Origin: an uncultured Opitutia bacterium
GTDB lineage: Bacteria; Verrucomicrobiota; Verrucomicrobiia; Opitutales; Coraliomargaritaceae
Assembly (NCBI GenBank): GCA_937899295.1
Contig: CALBPO010000079.1
Coordinates: 1 to 6,031 of the forward strand
Reading direction: 5' to 3'
Length of the DNA: 6,031 nucleotides
The number at the start of each line of letters is the position of its first letter. Positions within the stretch are counted from its first letter, which is position 1. Both the position numbers and the translations under genes were made by a program. Positions 1 through 6,031 of the stretch are shown in pieces. The notes beneath the pieces were generated by a model that was not told the DNA's origin, searched no databases, and was given only the letters and a program-made list of their open reading frames with translations.

Positions 1-809
1 GCCAAGCGGTTGCCGACGTACTCGACGAGCGCCACCAAGCAATCATCTCCCCCGATAGTTGGGGCAACGGCGATCCTGACGCCGTCCGCCAACGTGCCGC
101 TGAGGAAATGAAAAATACCGCCCGCGCAGCACGTAAATTTTTCGATGCACGGCCAGACGACACTGTCATTCATCCGGTGGTTAATGGCTTCACAGGATCA
201 TCGATCTGGCACGCCCTCTATGCCTTTCCGCCGACCTCTCAGGAGTATCTGGATAATGGATACAAAGACTTCGCTGATCGGTGGACGCCCATCCTTAGGG
301 TATTCGAAGAAGTCGACGTCAACTTCGCCCTCGAAGTCCACCCAACCGAGATTGCCTTCGATACAGCTTCTGCCGAGCGCGCACTCAAGGCGGTGAATAA
401 TCACAAGCGCTTCGGCTTCAACTACGACCCGAGTCACCTTGGCTATCAGGGCGTCGACTACATCAAATTCATCCGTAATTTCTCCGATCGCGTCTATCAC
501 GTTCATATGAAGGACGTGTGGTGGGGACACGGAGATGGCTCTGTCGGCGTCTTTGGCGGGCACACTGACTTTACTGATGCCCGACGCTTCTGGGACTTCC
601 GTTCCCTCGGGCATGGCGACATTAAATTCGAAGACATCATCGTCGCGCTGAACGACATTGCTTATGCCGGCCCCCTATCGATTGAGTGGGAAGACGGCCG
701 CATGGATCGCGTCCATGGCGGCACTGAAGCGGCCGCCTTCACTCGTAAGGTCGACTTCAAACCCAATGCCCTCGCCTTCGATGCTGCCTTCGATCAAGCG
801 AACCAATAA
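1..809 (+). CDS. Sugar phosphate isomerase/epimerase, TIM-barrel (AP endonuclease 2-like); 5' end cut by window edge
   Basis: The reading frame is open from base 3 to the TAA at 807-809, giving 268 visible residues. The Met at 108 is internal, because the frame continues upstream of it as plausible protein, so the true start lies outside the window. The C-terminal half carries the usual signs of the xylose isomerase-like TIM-barrel family: a strand ending in ALEVHPTE (Glu codon 333), YDPSHLG (Asp 426, His 435), YHVHMKD (His 498 and 504) and LSIEWED (Glu 684 or 690). Together these match the Glu-Asp-His-Glu divalent-metal site of IolI and tagatose 3-epimerase-type enzymes. [10 protein letters not shown] segment near 616-640 resembles the family's Gly-rich loop before an Asp. 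The enzyme is presumably cytoplasmic and isomerises, epimerises or dehydrates a keto-sugar or inosose. It lies 17 nt before a Gfo/Idh/MocA oxidoreductase, so the two probably work in sequence. The substrate is unknown; the family is secure, the exact reaction is not. Confidence 0.9.
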   Translation, partial: QAVADVLDERHQAIISPDSWGNGDPDAVRQRAAEEMKNTARAARKFFDARPDDTVIHPVVNGFTGSSIWHALYAFPPTSQEYLDNGYKDFADRWTPILRVFEEVDVNFALEVHPTEIAFDTASAERALKAVNNHKRFGFNYDPSHLGYQGVDYIKFIRNFSDRVYHVHMKDVWWGHGDGSVGVFGGHTDFTDARRFWDFRSLGHGDIKFEDIIVALNDIAYAGPLSIEWEDGRMDRVHGGTEAAAFTRKVDFKPNALAFDAAFDQANQ

Positions 810-826
810 TCCAACGAGTCAATCAA

Positions 827-1987
827 ATGCAAAAACGTAAAATCCGCATGGGCATGGTCGGTGGCGGCCAAGGCGCCTTCATCGGTGGCGTCCACCGCAT
901 CGCCGCAGCCATTGATCAACAGATCGAGCTCGTCTGTGGCGCATTCAGCTCAGACCCCGAACGCTCCAAAGCTTCAGGCAAGGACCTTCACCTAGAAGAC
1001 AGTCGCTGCTACACAGACTTTATGACCATGATGGCCCAAGAGGCCAAGTTGCCCGAAGGCGAGCGGATGGACTTTGTTGCCATCGTCACGCCGAATCACG
1101 TTCATTTCCCTGCGGCTAAGGCCGCACTCGAAGCCGGCTTCCATGTGCTCTCCGATAAGCCCGCCACCTTTGACAAGGCAGAAGCGATCGAGCTAGAGCA
1201 ACTGGTCGAAGCGACTGGCCTGAAGTATGGCCTCACTCACAACTATACGGGTTATCCCATGGTCAAACAAGCGCGGGAGATGGTGCAAAGCGGTGAACTC
1301 GGTAAAATCCGCAAGGTCGTGGTCGAATACCCGCAAGGTTGGCTGGCCACTCCTTTGGAAAAAGAGGATCAAAAACAAGCCGCATGGCGCACCGATCCAG
1401 AACGATCCGGCGCAGCTGGCTGCATGGGTGATATCGGCCCACACGCCGAAACTCTCGCCGAATCCCTGACAGGCTTAAAAATTAAAGAACTCGCCGCTGA
1501 CCTCACCGCCTTCGTCGATGGTCGCCTCCTTGATGACGACGGTAACGTCCTCCTCCGCTTCAAAGGGGGAGCTAAGGGGATTCTCCATGCCTCGCAGATT
1601 TCAGTGGGCGAAGAAAACTCGCTCAGCATACGTATCTACGGTGAAAAAGGCGGCCTCGAGTGGCACCAGATGGAACCTAACACCCTACTCGTCCACCGCC
1701 TCGATCAGCCCACTCAGATCTACCGCACAGGCAATGGCTACCTTGGCGAAAGCGCGACCGCGCACAGCCGTATCCCAGCGGGGCACCCAGAAGGCTACCT
1801 GGAAGCTTTTGCCAATATCTATCGAAACTTCGCCGCAGATATTGCGGGCGAACTCAGCGGCGAACCCGCGCCTAGTTATGCCAAAGATTACCCCACAATC
1901 AAAGACGGCGTCCGCGGCATGGCCTTCATCGAAGCAGTGGTGAAAAGTAGCCAAAACAACGCCGCTTGGACCGAGCTTGAGCTTTAG
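827..1987 (+). CDS. Gfo/Idh/MocA family NAD(P)-dependent oxidoreductase (first of two)
   Basis: This 386-residue protein has the normal length for the family. The N-terminal Rossmann fold begins with a glycine-rich dinucleotide loop, GGGQGAFIG (residues 12-20). The conserved TPNHVHFP segment follows, then the Lys-Pro motif as SDKP, with Lys111 preceded by Asp instead of the commoner Glu. The C-terminal alpha/beta domain carries GCMGDIGPHAE, giving the family's Asp202-x3-His206 catalytic pair. The expected role is cytoplasmic oxidation of a secondary alcohol on a sugar, cyclitol or glycoside with NAD or NADP. The ATG at 827 is chosen because the glycine loop starts a normal distance inside; no clear ribosome binding site precedes it (CGAG about 10 nt upstream at best). 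It sits 17 nt after the first isomerase and 27 nt before the second, so it is probably cotranscribed with both. Family assignment is firm; the substrate cannot be told from sequence. Confidence 0.93.
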   Translation: MQKRKIRMGMVGGGQGAFIGGVHRIAAAIDQQIELVCGAFSSDPERSKASGKDLHLEDSRCYTDFMTMMAQEAKLPEGERMDFVAIVTPNHVHFPAAKAALEAGFHVLSDKPATFDKAEAIELEQLVEATGLKYGLTHNYTGYPMVKQAREMVQSGELGKIRKVVVEYPQGWLATPLEKEDQKQAAWRTDPERSGAAGCMGDIGPHAETLAESLTGLKIKELAADLTAFVDGRLLDDDGNVLLRFKGGAKGILHASQISVGEENSLSIRIYGEKGGLEWHQMEPNTLLVHRLDQPTQIYRTGNGYLGESATAHSRIPAGHPEGYLEAFANIYRNFAADIAGELSGEPAPSYAKDYPTIKDGVRGMAFIEAVVKSSQNNAAWTELEL

Positions 1988-2014
1988 TAGGGAGTTAAAC
2001 CCGCCCAGTTTAAT

Positions 2015-2788
2015 ATGTCCCTACCACAAATCTCTGTTCAACTCTACTCTCTGCGTGACGCCCTCGAAGCCGACTTTGAAGGCACGATACGTAAACTTGC
2101 CGCCATCGGCTTCCCTTGCGTGGAGCCAGCTGGCTTACATGGCTGCAAGCCCGCCGAGGTCGCCAAACTCTTGACCGACTTGAATCTAACTGCGCCCAGC
2201 GCGCACTGTGGACTCCCTCTCGGCGATGCAAAAAACGAGATCATCGAGACCGCCCTCGAGCTAGGGCATCGCTACCTAATTACAGGCGTCCCTCCCGGCG
2301 GGCAGGATGGCTACACCTCCACTGATCAAGTCAAAGCGATCGCCGAACAGTATTGTATTGCGGCCGATAATGTCGCCTCTCACGGCCTTCAAGTCGGCTA
2401 CCATAATCACGATTGGGACCTGGCAGAATTCGAAGCTCAGCCCGCTTATCACACATTTCTCGCACACACACCAGAGAGCGTTCTCTTTGAAGCCGACCTC
2501 TTCTGGATTGCCCGTGCCGGAATCGACCCTGTGGGATTTTTACATGAGATCGGTCCACGCGGCAAAGTCCTTCATTTCAAAGACGGACACATTACTGACC
2601 GTTCCATAGAGCCCCCCTTCTTACCGGCAGGTGAAGGCGAGGTCGATCTAATCGCCGCTGCCCAAGCAGCCAACGATGCCGAGTATATTGCAGTCGAACT
2701 CGACGATTACGACGGCGATATGCTCAACGCGGTTGAGCAAAGCTATCTTTACCTCACGGAAAATAAGATCGCTGGCGGCAAAAAATGA
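2015..2788 (+). CDS. Sugar phosphate isomerase/epimerase, short TIM-barrel type (second of two)
   Basis: This 257-residue protein belongs to the xylose isomerase-like TIM-barrel (AP_endonuc_2) superfamily, in a compact subfamily distinct from the upstream isomerase. It opens with ISVQLYSLRDAL, typical for this group. Later come YHNHDWDL (His130, His132), FEADLFWIARAG (Glu159, Asp161, Trp164), VLHFKDGH (His187, Asp190), the loop GEGEVD (206-211) and VELDDYDGD (Glu228). These supply candidate metal ligands and the phosphate- or sugar-binding loop. Related small barrels act with Gfo/Idh/MocA enzymes as keto-inositol or keto-sugar isomerases, dehydratases or deglycosidases, so a similar step is inferred here. 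ATG 2015 is the only start available: the frame has a stop at 1988-1990 and no start codon between. A GGGAG lies at 1990-1994 but is 20 nt away, too far for normal pairing. The 3' end overlaps the next gene as ATGA, suggesting translational coupling. Confidence 0.92.
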   Translation: MSLPQISVQLYSLRDALEADFEGTIRKLAAIGFPCVEPAGLHGCKPAEVAKLLTDLNLTAPSAHCGLPLGDAKNEIIETALELGHRYLITGVPPGGQDGYTSTDQVKAIAEQYCIAADNVASHGLQVGYHNHDWDLAEFEAQPAYHTFLAHTPESVLFEADLFWIARAGIDPVGFLHEIGPRGKVLHFKDGHITDRSIEPPFLPAGEGEVDLIAAAQAANDAEYIAVELDDYDGDMLNAVEQSYLYLTENKIAGGKK

Positions 2789-3900
2789 GTTCACCTAAAG
2801 ATCGAATCGGCGTCGGCATCATCGGATGCGGCAAAATCTCTCAAGCCTACTTTGACGGTGCAAAAACTTTCGAAGTGCTCAAGATCCTTGCCTGTGCCGA
2901 CCTCAACGAGGCCACCGCTCAAGCCAAAGCTGAGGAAAACGGCTGCGAGGCAATGAACATTGCCGGGCTACTGGCAAATCCCGCGATCCAGCTCGTGATT
3001 AACCTCACGATCCCCGCTGCCCACGCTGCGGTAAGCCGCGACATTCTTAAGGCAGGCAAACACGCTTACTGCGAAAAGCCACTCACGGTGCAACTCGAAG
3101 ATGCCCAAGACTTGCTGGTTCTGGCAAAATCCAAAGGCCTCCTCATCGGTTGCGCACCCGACACCTTCTTTGGTGCCGGTATCCAGACCTGCCGAGAAAT
3201 CGTCGACTCCGGCGAGGTCGGCACCATCACTAGCGGGACCGCCTTTATGCTCTGCGCTGGCCCCGAATCCTGGCATCCGAACCCTGGATTCTACTATCTA
3301 TTGGGCGGTGGCCCTGTCTTTGATATGGCACCCTACTATTTGACCGCGCTCGTTAATCTGATTGGTCCGATCAAACGTGTCTGCGCCATGACCACAAAGG
3401 CACATGAGAGTCGCATCGCTAGCTCTCCAGAGCGCGAAGGCGAAGTCCTCCCAGTCGAAGTCAACACCCATGCATCCGGCACCCTCGAATTTCACAGCGG
3501 TGCCATTATTACTGCCGTCTTCTCCTTTGACGTCCATGCCGCCGAGCACAGCCCCATTCAACTCTACGGCACCCAAGGCTCGATTAAAGTGCCCGACCCC
3601 AATACCTTCGGTGGTCCTGTCGAACGCTTGATCGCCAAAGACGAAGCCCGCGAGTGGAAAGAGGTCGAGCTGACCCGTCCCTACTCTGAAAACACACGTA
3701 GCATCGGCGTGGCCGATATGGCACGCGCTATTCTAAATAAACGCCCGCACCGTGCCAGTGGTGCACTCGCTTGCCATGTTCTCGAAGTCATGCACGCCTT
3801 CGACCAGTCCTCCGAGTCAGGCCGAACGATCGAGATTGAGAGCCAGCCCGGACGACCCGCTGCATTGCCCGCAGGACTAGCCCAAGGCAAACTCGATTAG
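2785..3900 (+). CDS. Gfo/Idh/MocA family oxidoreductase (second of two), Tyr in place of catalytic His
   Basis: This 371-residue protein has the usual two-domain layout. The Rossmann loop is IIGCGKIS (Gly14, Gly16). The canonical EKP motif is in AYCEKPLTV, with Lys98. The substrate domain contains GGGPVFDMAPYYLTAL, where the family's Asp-x3-His becomes Asp180-x3-Tyr184. A DMGPYY-like form is, from memory, typical of one large subfamily, so the enzyme is probably active with an altered proton relay or substrate range. The N-terminal part of the cofactor domain has Ala-Asp-Leu (AADLN-like, about residues 37-40), which slightly favours NAD over NADP because of the acidic residue after the second strand; this is only a hint. 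The start codon overlaps the stop of the upstream isomerase by 4 nt, so the two products are probably made together. It ends the carbohydrate operon; a 72-nt spacer follows. It is clearly a distant paralogue of the oxidoreductase at 827-1987, not a recent copy. Confidence 0.93.
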   Translation: MSSPKDRIGVGIIGCGKISQAYFDGAKTFEVLKILACADLNEATAQAKAEENGCEAMNIAGLLANPAIQLVINLTIPAAHAAVSRDILKAGKHAYCEKPLTVQLEDAQDLLVLAKSKGLLIGCAPDTFFGAGIQTCREIVDSGEVGTITSGTAFMLCAGPESWHPNPGFYYLLGGGPVFDMAPYYLTALVNLIGPIKRVCAMTTKAHESRIASSPEREGEVLPVEVNTHASGTLEFHSGAIITAVFSFDVHAAEHSPIQLYGTQGSIKVPDPNTFGGPVERLIAKDEAREWKEVELTRPYSENTRSIGVADMARAILNKRPHRASGALACHVLEVMHAFDQSSESGRTIEIESQPGRPAALPAGLAQGKLD

Positions 3901-3938
3901 ATCCGTTTAAAGGTTCTGGAGAATTGGAAGGGGCAATC

Positions 3939-3967
3939 TTGACAAGCTCCGAGCACTGGCGAATCTG
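3939..3967 (+). promoter_or_regulatory. Possible sigma70-type promoter for the lipoprotein-glycosylase pair
   Basis: A perfect TTGACA hexamer lies at 3939-3944 in the 72-nt spacer after the carbohydrate operon. With a 17-nt spacer the -10 would be AATCTG at 3962-3967, which is a poor match, and the ATG follows only 5 nt later, so the transcript would be nearly leaderless. The position between two functionally unrelated gene groups supports a promoter here; the weak -10 argues against this exact one. Confidence 0.25.
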
Positions 3968-3972
3968 ACTGT

Positions 3973-4455
3973 ATGCGTTTTCTAATCACCGCTATCATCT
4001 GCTCGCTTTGTGCGGGCTGTGCGTCGACGCCGAAGCGAGCGGTGACTTCCATCGAAATCGAGGAAATCAAGCCACGCTATATCAAGGCAGAGCAGTTTAA
4101 ACGCATCAGCGAATATATGACTGGCAAAGAGCATGTCGGTGACCGCCTCATCTTGCGCACACAGCCCGAACATCGCGCGGGCTATTACTTTATTCTCGTC
4201 CTCGACGAAGATGTGCGCCGCTTACCCATTGGCACTGTCGTGGTCGGCGAGTTTTACACCCCGAAGTCATTAGGAAAGCAAACACACGAGTTTACTTTGC
4301 CTAGCCAACGAGCCAGCACAGACGAGATTCATATTGGATTAACCGGTGAAGATTGGCCAAAAATAGGCGGCGTCCCAGCTGCCTGGCGCTTCACGATCAA
4401 AGATGCCAACGGGGCCGTGCTCGGTGAAAAACAAAGTTACCTCTGGAGTCTCTAA
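3973..4455 (+). CDS. Predicted lipoprotein of unknown function
   Basis: The product has 160 residues. It starts with a short lipoprotein signal peptide: Met-Arg-Phe, a hydrophobic stretch (residues 3-14), then SLCAGC with the candidate lipidated Cys16. The -3 position of the lipobox is Cys instead of the usual Leu, so the match is good but not perfect. After cleavage about 145 residues remain. Residues +2 and +3 are Ala and Ser, with no Asp retention signal by the enterobacterial rule, so an outer-membrane location is possible if the cell is Gram-negative. The mature part alternates short hydrophobic and polar runs (YYFILVLDED, GTVVVGEFY, AWRFTIKD), suggesting a small beta-rich domain, perhaps sandwich-like. 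I do not recognise the family. ATG 3973 is the only possible start, because an in-frame TGA lies at 3940-3942 with no start codon after it. No ribosome binding site is placed correctly. The glycosylase gene follows after 4 nt, so they are likely cotranscribed. Confidence 0.8.
   Translation: MRFLITAIICSLCAGCASTPKRAVTSIEIEEIKPRYIKAEQFKRISEYMTGKEHVGDRLILRTQPEHRAGYYFILVLDEDVRRLPIGTVVVGEFYTPKSLGKQTHEFTLPSQRASTDEIHIGLTGEDWPKIGGVPAAWRFTIKDANGAVLGEKQSYLWSL
4445..4448 (+). promoter_or_regulatory. Candidate ribosome binding site for the glycosylase gene
   Basis: GGAG sits 11 nt before the ATG at 4460, inside the last codons of the lipoprotein gene. It supports starting at 4460 instead of at the in-frame ATG at 4403, which would overlap the lipoprotein gene by 53 nt and add 19 residues with no match to the OGG1 domain. 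The spacing is slightly long, so this is modest support. Confidence 0.4.
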
Positions 4456-4459
4456 AGGC

Positions 4460-5338
4460 ATGCCCAAGCCCTTCGGCGCATGGCAAGTCTGGAAAGATGC
4501 CCCTACATTTTCAGCGACTTCATTCGCTGAAACAATTGACGGAGGGCAAGCCTTCCGCTGGCAAAGAAAAGAAAACTTCTACGAAGGGCGCTGGGATAAA
4601 AACGTGGTTCGACTGAGATTTAATAATAAACAAATCGAGTTCGCCATCCCGCAGGGCAGTGATCCAGAACTTACCCAGCAAAATCTCACGAGCTACTTTG
4701 CCTGCGACGTCGACTTCGCCCGACTTGCAGATGCGCTGCCATGGCGTAACGATCCAGTACTAGATACCGCTATCCAGCATTTCAGCGGTCTACGTATTTT
4801 GCGCCAACCCTTCGCCGAAACACTCTTTTGCTTTCTCTGCTCGTCGACGAAACAAATCCCGCAGATCAAAGCGATCTGCGATGCCGTCGCGCTCGACATG
4901 GGCGAAACTTTGGCCGATGGCAGTCACGCACTCCCAACGTGGGCAGCCATCGCCGAGGCTGGTGAAACCCGCCTACGCGCTGCTAAACTGGGTTACCGCG
5001 CTCGTTATATTTACCAGACCGCTCGCTTCTTGGCAGAACGACCGGGCTGGCTCGAAAGCACCGAAGTCGCCCCAACAGAAGAAGCTCGCGCGCGCCTCTT
5101 AGAGCTACCGGGTGTTGGCAGAAAAATTGCCGACTGCACGCTTCTCTTCGGCGCAGGTCGCCTGGAAGCTTTCCCCATTGATACCTGGGTCGAAAAAATA
5201 CTCACCCACAGTTACCAACTAGAAGGCTGGAAACTAACACAACTCCAGGATTTCGCACGCATCCATTTTGGCAATAGCTCTGGCTACGCGCAGCAATATC
5301 TTTTCGCGGCTGCAAGGGCTGGATTGATTAGGTCCTAG
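4460..5338 (+). CDS. ogg: 8-oxoguanine DNA glycosylase/AP lyase, OGG1 type
   Basis: From ATG 4460 the product has 292 residues, the size expected for a bacterial OGG1 homologue. It should excise 8-oxoguanine from DNA and nick the abasic site, in base excision repair. The N-terminal OGG domain has GGQAFRW (28-34), where Gly29 matches human Gly42, which reads N7-H of 8-oxoG. LGYRARY (177-183) gives Tyr179 and Arg180, matching human Tyr203 and Arg204. The HhH-GPD motif is [11 protein letters not shown] with the Schiff-base Lys222, and FPIDTW supplies the catalytic Asp241. Cys226, Gln278 and Phe282 match the human Cys253, Gln315 and Phe319 base pocket. The helix corresponding to human SSNNNIARI reads SSTKQIPQI (128-136), so human Asn149 and Arg154, which contact the opposite cytosine, are Thr130 and Gln135 here. 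It follows the lipoprotein gene by 4 nt and converges on psd with an 11-nt overlap. AlkA-type function is unlikely given the full OGG1 pocket. Confidence 0.93.
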   Translation: MPKPFGAWQVWKDAPTFSATSFAETIDGGQAFRWQRKENFYEGRWDKNVVRLRFNNKQIEFAIPQGSDPELTQQNLTSYFACDVDFARLADALPWRNDPVLDTAIQHFSGLRILRQPFAETLFCFLCSSTKQIPQIKAICDAVALDMGETLADGSHALPTWAAIAEAGETRLRAAKLGYRARYIYQTARFLAERPGWLESTEVAPTEEARARLLELPGVGRKIADCTLLFGAGRLEAFPIDTWVEKILTHSYQLEGWKLTQLQDFARIHFGNSSGYAQQYLFAAARAGLIRS

Positions 5339-6031
5339 AGGCGACTCCGCAAGGCTCACCCATCTTCGCATAGACCTCGCGACCGGCAGCCGCCTGCTCC
5401 AGCAAATCAGCATCTAGCTGGATCGCGCCATTTTGATAAATAGTCGTCACGCAGGAACCGCCAAAGGAGAAGTAGCCTTTGGGCGCTCCCTTCACGACGG
5501 CGCCCTCTTTGAAGGTAGAGTGCATCCCACCAACACAGGTCGCACCGACTTCCATTACGATGACTTTACCAAAATTCGGGGAGTCCACCACTGTCCGCGC
5601 GCGACGGTTCTCCCAAAAAATCGAAAGCTGGCGCCGCAATGCCAGCGGACTGACCGAGCGCAAGCTGCCGTCAAGTGTTTGCACCGAACCCGCTTGGCCA
5701 GAGACGGGGAAATGATAGCGATGATAGTCCACGGGGCAAAGCCGAGAGATTAAGATCGAGCCGCCTGCAAATTCTTTAGCCAAGTCAGCATCACCGATAA
5801 ATTTCGCCAGATCAAAGGACTGCCCTTTAATGTAAAATTGATCCGCCACATCTACATTTTCGATCGCCAGGTGCCGACCATCGGCAGGAAAGACCGCCAC
5901 GTTTGGATCCGCATCGACAGGCCGCGCCTCAGGCTTCAAACGGCGATAGAAAAACTCATTAAATGTCGCATAAGTCTCTACCGGATCAGCAAACTCAGCA
6001 GGGTCGACACCGTAGTTGTCAATGAAGGCCT
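5328..6031 (-). CDS. psd: Phosphatidylserine decarboxylase proenzyme; N-terminus cut by window edge
   Basis: Read on the minus strand, the frame is open from the right edge to the TAA at 5330-5328, giving 233 visible residues of about 290-300. The TTG at 5939-5937 is internal: upstream the frame reads [15 protein letters not shown], a classic family segment, so the true start lies beyond 6031. The enzyme makes phosphatidylethanolamine from phosphatidylserine at the cytoplasmic membrane, using a pyruvoyl group formed by self-cleavage. Visible motifs are FPADG (Asp codon 5882-5880), [17 protein letters not shown] (His codons 5723-5721 and 5714-5712), and the cleavage site FGGSCV, whose Ser (5456-5454) would become the pyruvoyl end of a 42-residue alpha chain. 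The Asp-His-Ser self-processing triad is thus complete. The usual residue after that Ser is Thr; here it is Cys. The GGS form resembles the chlamydial/clostridial-type enzymes more than the LGST form of E. coli. No pssA is visible; it may lie further right. Confidence 0.94.
   Translation of the reverse strand, partial: AFIDNYGVDPAEFADPVETYATFNEFFYRRLKPEARPVDADPNVAVFPADGRHLAIENVDVADQFYIKGQSFDLAKFIGDADLAKEFAGGSILISRLCPVDYHRYHFPVSGQAGSVQTLDGSLRSVSPLALRRQLSIFWENRRARTVVDSPNFGKVIVMEVGATCVGGMHSTFKEGAVVKGAPKGYFSFGGSCVTTIYQNGAIQLDADLLEQAAAGREVYAKMGEPCGVASRT

Larger units (their letters stand above)
1..3900 (+). other. Probable carbohydrate operon: isomerase, dehydrogenase, isomerase, dehydrogenase
   Basis: Four same-strand genes are separated by 17 nt, 27 nt and a 4-nt overlap, with no hairpin terminator or plausible promoter between them, so a single transcript is likely. 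The promoter and any regulator or transporter lie left of the window. The gene order isomerase-oxidoreductase occurs twice. The inferred job is redox remodelling of one or two sugars or cyclitols. Confidence 0.7.

Noticed and set aside
198..614. Antisense open frame of 138 codons opposite the first isomerase
   Set aside because: The sense frame has clear metal-site motifs; the antisense product matches nothing I recognise and reflects GC-rich codon bias.
1518..1943. Open frame of 141 codons overlapping the first dehydrogenase in another frame
   Set aside because: Its composition is Ser/Thr/Arg/Pro-rich as expected for an out-of-frame translation, and the real gene covers it completely.
3265..3291. 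6-bp inverted repeat GAATCC...GGATTC in the second dehydrogenase gene
   Set aside because: It is short, with a 15-nt loop inside conserved coding sequence; no regulatory role is supported.
3914..3923. Small palindrome TTCT-GG-AGAA after the carbohydrate operon, considered as operator or terminator
   Set aside because: Arms of 4 bp with a 2-nt centre are expected by chance, and no T-run follows.
4403..4459. Upstream in-frame ATG at 4403 as start of the glycosylase
   Set aside because: It would overlap the lipoprotein gene by 53 nt and add 19 residues without OGG1 similarity; ATG 4460 gives a normal N-terminus.
4860..4880. Perfect 8-bp inverted repeat (CGCAGATC, 5-nt loop, GATCTGCG) inside the glycosylase gene
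   Set aside because: It lies in the middle of a well-conserved coding segment, has no T-run after it and no partner elsewhere in the window, so it is most likely a chance product of codon choice.
1..6031. Search for CRISPR repeats, insertion sequences, tRNAs, riboswitches and attachment sites
   Set aside because: No regularly spaced direct repeats, transposase motifs, cloverleaf with CCA-like end, or long structured leader could be seen; the gaps between genes are at most 72 nt.

Overview
The window looks like ordinary chromosomal DNA from a free-living bacterium of roughly 55% G+C, with densely packed genes and short spacers. My best guess for its origin is the Verrucomicrobiota, perhaps the Opitutae. 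The reasons are the pairing of Gfo/Idh/MocA oxidoreductases with TIM-barrel sugar isomerases, a bacterial OGG1-type glycosylase, and starts that mostly lack Shine-Dalgarno sites. This is inference from gene content; no rRNA or other marker gene is present.

The left two thirds (1-3900) is a same-strand carbohydrate operon of four genes: a TIM-barrel isomerase/epimerase cut by the left edge, a Gfo/Idh/MocA dehydrogenase, a second and shorter TIM-barrel isomerase, and a second Gfo/Idh/MocA dehydrogenase. The spacers are 17 nt and 27 nt, and the last two genes share a 4-nt ATGA overlap. The order isomerase-oxidoreductase therefore occurs twice. The likely theme is NAD(P)-dependent oxidation of a sugar, polyol or glycoside to a keto intermediate, followed by isomerisation, epimerisation or elimination on a metal-dependent TIM barrel, as known for inositol and 3-keto-sugar pathways. 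The substrate cannot be read from the sequence.

A 72-nt spacer (3901-3972) with a TTGACA hexamer separates this operon from a second + strand pair: a small predicted lipoprotein of unknown function (3973-4455) and, 4 nt later, an OGG1-type 8-oxoguanine DNA glycosylase/AP lyase (4460-5338) with its catalytic Lys and Asp intact.

On the - strand, converging on the glycosylase gene with an 11-nt overlap of the two coding ends, lies a phosphatidylserine decarboxylase (5328 to beyond 6031) whose N-terminus is cut by the right edge. Its self-cleavage motif reads GGSC.

I saw no tRNA, rRNA, CRISPR array, insertion sequence, attachment site or convincing rho-independent terminator. No stretch longer than 300 bases lacks a gene. 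Nothing here is a clearly new system. The most interesting points are the doubled isomerase-dehydrogenase module, a His-to-Tyr change at the catalytic position of the second dehydrogenase, and the altered opposite-base pocket of the glycosylase.
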